From assembly GCA_023135505.1 (NCBI GenBank), contig JAGLTA010000092.1:1-5529 (forward strand): a DNA stretch of 5,529 bases, written 5' to 3'. The translations under genes and the position numbers were made by a program. The first letter of the stretch is position 1; each line of letters begins with the position of its first letter. This document shows positions 1-5,140 of this stretch, in pieces. The notes under the pieces are model-generated. The model worked only from the letters and a program-made list of their open reading frames with translations, searched no databases and was not told the DNA's origin. The stretch comes from Candidatus Parcubacteria bacterium. Its GTDB lineage: Bacteria; Patescibacteriota; Patescibacteriia; JAACEG01.

Positions 1-1
1 A

Positions 2-1459
2 ATAATAAGCGGCTGGGATAAGATCGGCTTAAATTTGTATCAGAGTTTTTTATCTGTGAAAAATGTAACAAAATATAGATTGAGCGCCGAGGAAAATGTC
101 AGTTGCAAGCAAAATTATGGCAGAAAAGAATGTTCCATTTTTATTACTCCTCTTTGCGAATGGCCGGACAAAATTACTTTATATCCTTTAATTCGTAAAT
201 CGGACTCTCTGAGCACGAGTTTTAATATAGGATTGAGTTTTAATATAAGTTTAAGCAGTTCGGACAGCGAAATTTGCGATAATGGAATTGACGATGATTG
301 CAATGGGCAAACCGACGGAGTTGATTTAAAGTGCGCAATGTTTGCTATTTCAGTATTGCCGGGAGAAGGCTTAACCAGCTTGGCAAGAAGAGCTGTAATT
401 CAATATTTAGAGAAATTTTATGATAATTCCTATTTAAATAAGGAACAAAAAATTTACGCCGAAGATTATATTAAAAAGGATTTAAAAAATGAAATAGGGA
501 CTTTGAAATCAGGGGAGAAAGTAGAATTTTCAAGCAGCTTGATTGAAGAGGCGATTGCTAAATCAAAAAGGTTGTCTTCTGATGAAATAGATTCTATAGG
601 CGAATATAAGGAATTGATAAATTATAGTGGCTATAAAATTATTTCAAAATCCGAATCGGTTGCAGATGTTGATATGGTGTGGAGAATTGACAACGATATA
701 AAAGAGCAACTGGAAAAAGTCAGGCGGTTCAAAGACGATACTAGTGAAGCATGGAAAGTCGTAGATAGTGAGGGAAGCTTAGTTGTCTATTACCAAAATG
801 AAAATATAGACAATGTGTTTTATTTAATAGGCGCTTACAGAGAAAATATTGCGGTCCAAGATTATAATATTGCGGAAGACTTGTTAATTCACAGTGTGGA
901 GTTGAGCGATAATGGAATAAATTGGGGGAAAGGAGAAATTTTTTATAATAATTTTTATAACAAAAATGTTTCTGCCAGCGGACTTGATGGCAAAGGAGCA
1001 GGAAATTTTTATGTAGATGTGAAAGATTATAATAAAGGCAGTTTATATATAAGATTCAACTTAAAATCTTATACCTCTGGAACAGGCATTACTTTAACTA
1101 AAAACTTAAAAGTTAATTTGAGCGATGCAGATTTGAGCGAAAAGGAAAAAGCCGTGATAATATATCCTGACAGGAGTTCTGTATTGGAAACAGGGGAAAC
1201 CTATCAAATTCAATGGAAACCAAATGATCCAAACCGTCTTATAGATATTATATTAAACAATAATACAACCGCTTACAGCGAGGATGCTCTCGTTTGGCAT
1301 TTGCGAGAGTCTGTTCCTGATACAGGAAATTATTTTTTTACTGTCCCTAAAAATTTAAAAATAGGGAACAAATATCAGTTTATCATTACACAATATTATC
1401 ATCATAAGATTGGTATAAATACTTTAGTGAGCGATGAGTTTTCCATAATGTCGGAGTAA
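2..1459 (+). CDS. Secreted/surface multidomain protein with MopE-like motif and KNH-like C-terminal domain (5' end missing)
   Basis: The frame is open from the window edge (first full codon at 2) to TAA at 1457-1459, so the true start and any signal peptide lie upstream. The TTG at 35 is only an in-frame codon, not a supported start. Order of parts: a segment with cysteines at nt 104, 131 and 155; a short repeated beta-like stretch (217-247); a motif ICDNGIDDDCNGQTD at about 272-316, matching the 'putative metal-binding motif' of the MopE family, with a further Cys at 332; a helical domain at about 344-619 containing LARRAVIQYL, EQKIYAEDY, SGEKVEF and LIEEAI, which I remember as recurring in CPR surface proteins; a region of about 500 nt that I do not recognise; and a beta domain at about 1154-1450 (IIYPDRSSVLETGETYQIQW, DTGNYFFTVP, SDEFSI) resembling the Kre9/KNH (Ser-Thr-rich GPI-anchor) family. 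Such architectures are extracellular; a binding or adhesion role is inference. No catalytic residues are visible. The coding frame is very secure, the function is not. Confidence 0.9.
   Translation: MISGWDKIGLNLYQSFLSVKNVTKYRLSAEENVSCKQNYGRKECSIFITPLCEWPDKITLYPLIRKSDSLSTSFNIGLSFNISLSSSDSEICDNGIDDDCNGQTDGVDLKCAMFAISVLPGEGLTSLARRAVIQYLEKFYDNSYLNKEQKIYAEDYIKKDLKNEIGTLKSGEKVEFSSSLIEEAIAKSKRLSSDEIDSIGEYKELINYSGYKIISKSESVADVDMVWRIDNDIKEQLEKVRRFKDDTSEAWKVVDSEGSLVVYYQNENIDNVFYLIGAYRENIAVQDYNIAEDLLIHSVELSDNGINWGKGEIFYNNFYNKNVSASGLDGKGAGNFYVDVKDYNKGSLYIRFNLKSYTSGTGITLTKNLKVNLSDADLSEKEKAVIIYPDRSSVLETGETYQIQWKPNDPNRLIDIILNNNTTAYSEDALVWHLRESVPDTGNYFFTVPKNLKIGNKYQFIITQYYHHKIGINTLVSDEFSIMSE
217..247 (+). 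repeat. 13-bp direct repeat in coding sequence (two copies, 18-bp offset)
   Basis: GAGTTTTAATATA occurs at 217-229 and again at 235-247. The offset of 18 bp is six codons, so the protein reads SFNIGL then SFNISL, an alternating polar/hydrophobic pattern typical of beta strands. It looks like a small internal duplication just before the MopE-like motif. Confidence 0.7.
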
Positions 1460-1526
1460 ATGATTTTAACTAAAATCCCTTCTGTTTTCAAATTCATAGA
1501 TTAAAATTCAAATTAGAATTAGAATA

Positions 1527-1570
1527 TACCAGACTGGTTTTTGTTGTATCTTGACTAACGTATCAGACTG
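1527..1570 (+). repeat. 10-bp direct repeat spanning the ATPase promoter, possible operator
   Basis: TACCAGACTG (1527-1536) and TATCAGACTG (1561-1570) match at 9 of 10 bases, with starts 34 bp apart, close to three helical turns. The second copy lies within the 17-bp spacer between the -35 and -10 boxes; the first lies just upstream of the -35 box. The first copy is also part of a near-palindrome, CCAGACTGG. This placement suits a regulator that binds over the promoter, but that role is inference; the repeat itself is seen directly. Confidence 0.4.
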
Positions 1571-1579
1571 TTATATAAT
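1551..1579 (+). promoter_or_regulatory. Near-consensus sigma70-type promoter for the ATPase gene, leaderless
   Basis: TTGACT at 1551-1556 (5 of 6 to TTGACA) is followed by exactly 17 bp and then a perfect TATAAT at 1574-1579. Counting the last base of the -10 box as -7 puts +1 at 1586, the A of the ATPase ATG. The transcript would then have no 5' leader, which agrees with the lack of any purine-rich Shine-Dalgarno sequence before this start. The promoter makes the ATPase independent of the upstream surface-protein gene. Confidence 0.75.
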
Positions 1580-1585
1580 AAAAGT

Positions 1586-2887
1586 ATGGACAAAAAGAAT
1601 GCATTTAAAATTATTATTAAAGAATTTCACGAATTAAAACTTCCGGAAATAAAGGAGAGGGATTTAATATTGCCGCAAAAAACCAGTAAAATAATTACTC
1701 TTTCCGGGTCAAGGAGAGCAGGTAAGACTTATTATTTTTATCAGATGATTCAAAAATTAAAAGAAAAAACAGATTTTAGCAGGATAGTTTATGTTAATTT
1801 TGAAGATGATCGCTTATTGCCTTTAACAGTGAAAGATTTAGATGATTTAATAGAAGCGTATTTTGAACTTTATCCTGAAAATAAATACAAGAAAACCTAT
1901 CTCTTCTTTGATGAAATACAAAATATTGATAATTGGGAATTATTTATCAGGAGAATTTACGACAAAGAAAAAATTAAAATTTTTCTTACTGGCTCGTCAT
2001 CAAAACTTTTAAGCAAAGAAATAGCCACTTCATTGCGTGGCAGAACCTTAAATTATCAGATATTTCCTTTAAGTTTTCAAGAGTTTTTAAAATTTAAGGA
2101 TGTAAAGATAGGTAAAAATTTTGTTTATTCACAAGTTAGATTTAAAATTAAAAAATTATTTCAAGAATATGCTGTTTTTGGCGGATTTCCCGAAATTGTT
2201 TTAGAAAACGATGATTTAAAAATGGCGGTGCTAAAAAATTATTATGATTTAATAATTTATCGAGATTTAGCCGAAAGATTTTCTATTAGAAATACCGATT
2301 TTTTAAAATCCCTCTCAAAATATTTGTTAACAAATTTTTCAGCGCTTTTTTCCATTAATGCATATTATAAAAATTTAGAAAAATCGTCAAGACCTGCGAA
2401 AGAAACCGTTTTTGAATATCTTTCTTATCTGCAAGAAATAGAATTAATATTCTTACTTCCTATATTTTCTTATTCTTTAAAAATACAGCAAGTTAATCCC
2501 AAGAAGAATTATGTTATTGATAATGGATTAAGAAATGCGGTTTCTTTTAGATTTTCTCAGGATTTTGGGAGGCTTTTGGAAAACCTTGTTTTTATTGAAT
2601 TAAAAAGAAGAAATAAAGAAATTTATTATTATAAACAAAAAAAAGAATGTGATTTTATTGTTATGAATAATCTTAAGGCGAGTCAGGCGATTCAAGTGAC
2701 ACAGGAATTAAATAAAAATAATAAGGAAAGGGAAGTTAACGGATTAATTGAAGCGATGCGGGAATATCATATAAAACAGGGATTGATTTTAGTTCAAGAT
2801 TTAAAGGAAAGAGCAGAAGAAAAAATTAATGGACGAAAAATAGAATTTGTTCCTTTATGGGAGTGGCTGTTAAAAAAATATAAATAG
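1586..2887 (+). CDS. AAA-family ATPase with DUF4143-type C-terminal domain (AAA_14/DUF4143)
   Basis: A 433-residue protein of full length for this family. Residues 41-48 (GSRRAGKT) form the Walker A P-loop; 105-110 (YLFFDE, followed by IQ) form Walker B; 134-139 (LTGSSS) is the sensor-like segment; SLRGR at 149-153 offers the family's conserved arginines. Family signatures follow: PLSFQEF (161-167), FGGFPEIVL (198-206) and YRDLAERF (225-232). A middle region around 233-300 looks like a winged-helix segment. The C-terminus (about 327-430) resembles a PD-(D/E)XK nuclease fold: GRLLENLVFIELKRR, ECDFIV with D356, and IQVTQEL where an active nuclease would carry (D/E)XK. Here that position reads Q370-V-T372, so nuclease activity is doubtful. 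Members are common in archaea and bacteria, often as mobile stand-alone genes with no settled role. ATP binding and hydrolysis is well supported; the substrate is unknown. The gene has its own leaderless promoter and looks more AT-rich than the gene after it. No terminator is seen behind it. Confidence 0.93.
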   Translation: MDKKNAFKIIIKEFHELKLPEIKERDLILPQKTSKIITLSGSRRAGKTYYFYQMIQKLKEKTDFSRIVYVNFEDDRLLPLTVKDLDDLIEAYFELYPENKYKKTYLFFDEIQNIDNWELFIRRIYDKEKIKIFLTGSSSKLLSKEIATSLRGRTLNYQIFPLSFQEFLKFKDVKIGKNFVYSQVRFKIKKLFQEYAVFGGFPEIVLENDDLKMAVLKNYYDLIIYRDLAERFSIRNTDFLKSLSKYLLTNFSALFSINAYYKNLEKSSRPAKETVFEYLSYLQEIELIFLLPIFSYSLKIQQVNPKKNYVIDNGLRNAVSFRFSQDFGRLLENLVFIELKRRNKEIYYYKQKKECDFIVMNNLKASQAIQVTQELNKNNKEREVNGLIEAMREYHIKQGLILVQDLKERAEEKINGRKIEFVPLWEWLLKKYK

Positions 2888-2930
2888 AAAATTTTATTTT
2901 TAAATTTATAAATTGAATGATCAAATTTAT

Positions 2931-2936
2931 TATAAT
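2931..2936 (+). promoter_or_regulatory. Possible -10 box ahead of the small conserved gene
   Basis: A perfect TATAAT lies 18 bp before the ATG at 2955 and would place +1 near 2943. No convincing -35 box sits at the right distance: TTGAAT at 2913-2918 leaves only 12 bp. In sequence this AT-rich the hexamer may be chance, so this is a weak call. Confidence 0.25.
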
Positions 2937-2954
2937 TTTTTAAAATTAAATTTT

Positions 2955-3305
2955 ATGACAAGAGAAAAGTGGCAAAATATAATCGGAATGATAGATGACA
3001 AATTCGGTATCGGCGATAAGAGAACAGAAGAGGAAGAGATCGGTCAGGACGCAAAAGGAGAAGTTGTTTTTGAAATCAAAGACATTGTTGAGTTTGAAGG
3101 TCCTTTGGGAAAAATGAGATTAGAGCTCATAATTCGCCCGATTGTTCTTGACAAAAAGACAAACTTTTCGCGGCGCATCGGAAGCGGAGTAGAAGTGAAA
3201 TATATTTTTTCCGATTCTGAAACTTCAACTAAATTCAGGGCGTTTAAATGGAACAGAGAATTAGAATCTTGGGACGAAATAGATGCTGGAATGTTTGAAA
3301 AATAA
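2955..3305 (+). CDS. Small conserved hypothetical protein of CPR type (116 aa)
   Basis: I chose ATG at 2955 over the in-frame TTG at 2913, because MTREKWQNIIGMIDDKFGI reads as the natural N-terminus while the 14 residues added by the TTG start are low-complexity and lie in AT-only DNA. The product is short, charged and has no signal peptide or membrane segment, so it is probably cytosolic. Visible parts: an N-terminal amphipathic helix (REKWQNIIGMIDDKF), an acidic linker (EEEEIG), then a mostly beta region with FEGPLGKMRLELIIRPIVLDKKT, SRRIGSGVEVKYIFSD and AFKWNRELESWDEI. The GPLGKM...RP.VLDKKT...RRIGS pattern matches a hypothetical family I remember from Parcubacteria-like genomes, with no known function. 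It lies 67 bp after the ATPase and 26 bp before the lipoprotein gene, so cotranscription with the latter is likely. No Shine-Dalgarno sequence is visible. Confidence 0.85.
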   Translation: MTREKWQNIIGMIDDKFGIGDKRTEEEEIGQDAKGEVVFEIKDIVEFEGPLGKMRLELIIRPIVLDKKTNFSRRIGSGVEVKYIFSDSETSTKFRAFKWNRELESWDEIDAGMFEK

Positions 3306-3331
3306 ATTAATAATTTTTAAATAATAAACCT

Positions 3332-5140
3332 ATGCGCAAAAAATTTTATGCTGCTGTTTTTGCTCTAATTATGAGCGTCAGCCTTTCTGGATGCCATATC
3401 CCTATTTTAGACAAAGAGGTGACAATGCCTTTTTTTGAAAAAAAGCCTGAAAAGGTTATCAGTTTAATGCTGGATAAAATGCAAGATATAAAAACAGTAA
3501 AGTACGAGGCAGACATTGCTGTTAAAATGCATATTGATCAATCCAAAATAGAAACAAATTTTATGTCGTTTTTAAATAACGATTTAAATCCGCAAGTTTT
3601 AGGAGAAAGCGTTTCTGTTGTTGACGCAAACTATGGAGAATCCATGCCTCTGCTTCCAACTGATAACATGAACATTAATATGCCGATATTCGGATCAGGA
3701 CCGATGGATATAAAATATGATATTTCTTTTTCAGGAACATCTGACAATAGTGATAAAAATAATCCAAAAGGCGAAACAAAATTCAATCTGAATTTTGATC
3801 TTGGCGGAATGGAGATAAAAATGGACTGCGAAGCAAAATTTATTGATAAAAAAATTTATTTCAAAGCAGGGCAACTGCCGTTTCCTTTATCTTTAATACT
3901 TGGGCAATTTGCAAACCAGTGGTATGAATTGGACATTGAAAAAATGCAAGAATTTCAAAAAGAAGAGATAGAAAAATCAGGGATGGAAATAGATTTAGAC
4001 GCTTTTGATTTTACTGAAAATAAAGAAAAAATAGAAAAATTAGAACAGAGAATCAATAAGATAATTAAAGATTATAAAATTATCAATTTTGATAAAAGAT
4101 TAAAAGATGAAAAAGTTGATGGCAAGAAATGCTACCGCTATCAAGTGAGTTTAAATAAAAATAATTTAGATAGATTAATAAAAGAATTTATTAAAATTTT
4201 TAAAGAAGAGTTTATAGATACTGAAAATAGTGAAGGCGTAGAACAGGAGATGTTTAACGAGGTTTTAAATAATCCTGAATTTAATTCTTTTTTGCAAAAG
4301 CTGTCAAGTATAATCAAAAAATCAGAAGGCGAGATTTGGATAGACAAAAAAGATTTTTATCTTCGTAAATCAACTTTTGATTTTAAGATTGATTTTTCGG
4401 GATTAGAGTTTGACGGAGAAAAAATTCCGGCAGGCGCGCTCAATGTCGATATAAGCGGTAATATGCAATATTCAGATTTTGACAAGCCGACAAAAATAGA
4501 AGCGCCGAAAGACGCCAAGCCGCTGATTGAGGAGATAGAAAAGATGATACAACAAGCGATTGATAATTCTTTAGTGCATAATGAATTTAATCCCACCCTT
4601 GATTCAGACAACGATGGCTTAACAGAAGAAGAAGAAAGAATATATAAAACAAATCCGTTTAACCCAGATACTGACAACGACGGATATTCAGACGGTGATG
4701 AGGTGAAGGCAGGTTATAATCCGAACGGAGAAGGTAAATTGGATATAAAATTAAAAACCATAAAGCCAGTTTCTAATATTAAAGTTGACGACAGTTTTTT
4801 AATCGGTTTAGCGCCATCGGAAGTTTATATGGAATATTATAATGCTATTCAAAATTTGGATGTTGAAAAAACTATGAATTGTATAAGTAAAGATTCTGTT
4901 AAGGAAATTAAAGAGACGGTGGGTATAGATTTATTTAAGGAAAATTTTTCGAAATTTAAAAATATTCAACTAGTTAATATTGGAATTCCTTCAGGTAGTA
5001 TGGGAATAGATGATGCTACAATTATTGTAGAAGGCACTAGTTTGATAACAAGAGAACAATTAATAAGAAAGAATATTAAATTTATTAAGGAAAATGGGAT
5101 TTGGAAAATAGAAGTTGAAGAATATAATAATGAAAATTAG
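3332..5140 (+). CDS. Lipoprotein with LolA-like domain, TSP3-type calcium repeats and NTF2-like C-terminal domain
   Basis: A 602-residue exported lipoprotein starting at ATG 3332. The N-terminus has MRKK, a hydrophobic core (residues 6-17) and the lipobox LSGC (18-21), so Cys21 should be lipidated and anchored on the outer face of the membrane. Residues about 40-390 form a large beta-rich region beginning VISLMLDKMQDIKTVKYEAD; this and the later KCYRYQV and GEIWIDKKDFYLRK resemble LolA/LppX-like lipoproteins. A charged, possibly coiled-coil helix interrupts it at about 203-250. Residues 424-429 (DSDNDG) and 446-451 (DTDNDG), 22 apart, are thrombospondin type 3-like calcium loops with acidic EEEE and DGDE tails. 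Residues about 494-598 (APSEVYMEYYNAIQNLDVEKT ending in NGIWKIEVEEY) resemble an NTF2-like/DUF4878 domain. Lipid or ligand binding at the cell surface is inference. The gene end overlaps the mnmA start by 11 bp. Confidence 0.92.
   Translation: MRKKFYAAVFALIMSVSLSGCHIPILDKEVTMPFFEKKPEKVISLMLDKMQDIKTVKYEADIAVKMHIDQSKIETNFMSFLNNDLNPQVLGESVSVVDANYGESMPLLPTDNMNINMPIFGSGPMDIKYDISFSGTSDNSDKNNPKGETKFNLNFDLGGMEIKMDCEAKFIDKKIYFKAGQLPFPLSLILGQFANQWYELDIEKMQEFQKEEIEKSGMEIDLDAFDFTENKEKIEKLEQRINKIIKDYKIINFDKRLKDEKVDGKKCYRYQVSLNKNNLDRLIKEFIKIFKEEFIDTENSEGVEQEMFNEVLNNPEFNSFLQKLSSIIKKSEGEIWIDKKDFYLRKSTFDFKIDFSGLEFDGEKIPAGALNVDISGNMQYSDFDKPTKIEAPKDAKPLIEEIEKMIQQAIDNSLVHNEFNPTLDSDNDGLTEEEERIYKTNPFNPDTDNDGYSDGDEVKAGYNPNGEGKLDIKLKTIKPVSNIKVDDSFLIGLAPSEVYMEYYNAIQNLDVEKTMNCISKDSVKEIKETVGIDLFKENFSKFKNIQLVNIGIPSGSMGIDDATIIVEGTSLITREQLIRKNIKFIKENGIWKIEVEEYNNEN
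4601..4720 (+). other. TSP3-type calcium-binding repeat segment within the lipoprotein
   Basis: This stretch encodes two DxDxDG loops, DSDNDG and DTDNDG, separated by a short helix-like segment with TEEEERIYKTNP. The pattern is that of bacterial thrombospondin type 3 repeats, which bind calcium and act as rigid linkers between extracellular domains. Here they sit between the LolA-like and NTF2-like parts. Confidence 0.8.

Noticed and set aside
35..37. TTG at 35 as start of the first gene
   Set aside because: The frame is open to the window edge with protein-like sequence (ISGWDKIGLN) upstream, so the gene is cut rather than starting here.
1504..1520. AATTC...GAATT inverted repeat after the first gene as a terminator
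   Set aside because: The stem is only 5 bp, is AT-rich and has no following T run. No other hairpin is seen in the gap, so no terminator is called.
2903..2914. Perfect 12-bp palindrome AATTTATAAATT behind the ATPase gene
   Set aside because: It is made only of A and T in very AT-rich DNA, gives an unstable hairpin with no loop, and is likely chance.
2913..2954. TTG at 2913 as start of the small conserved gene
   Set aside because: It adds 14 low-complexity residues in AT-only sequence and has no ribosome site; the ATG at 2955 opens onto the recognisable N-terminal helix.
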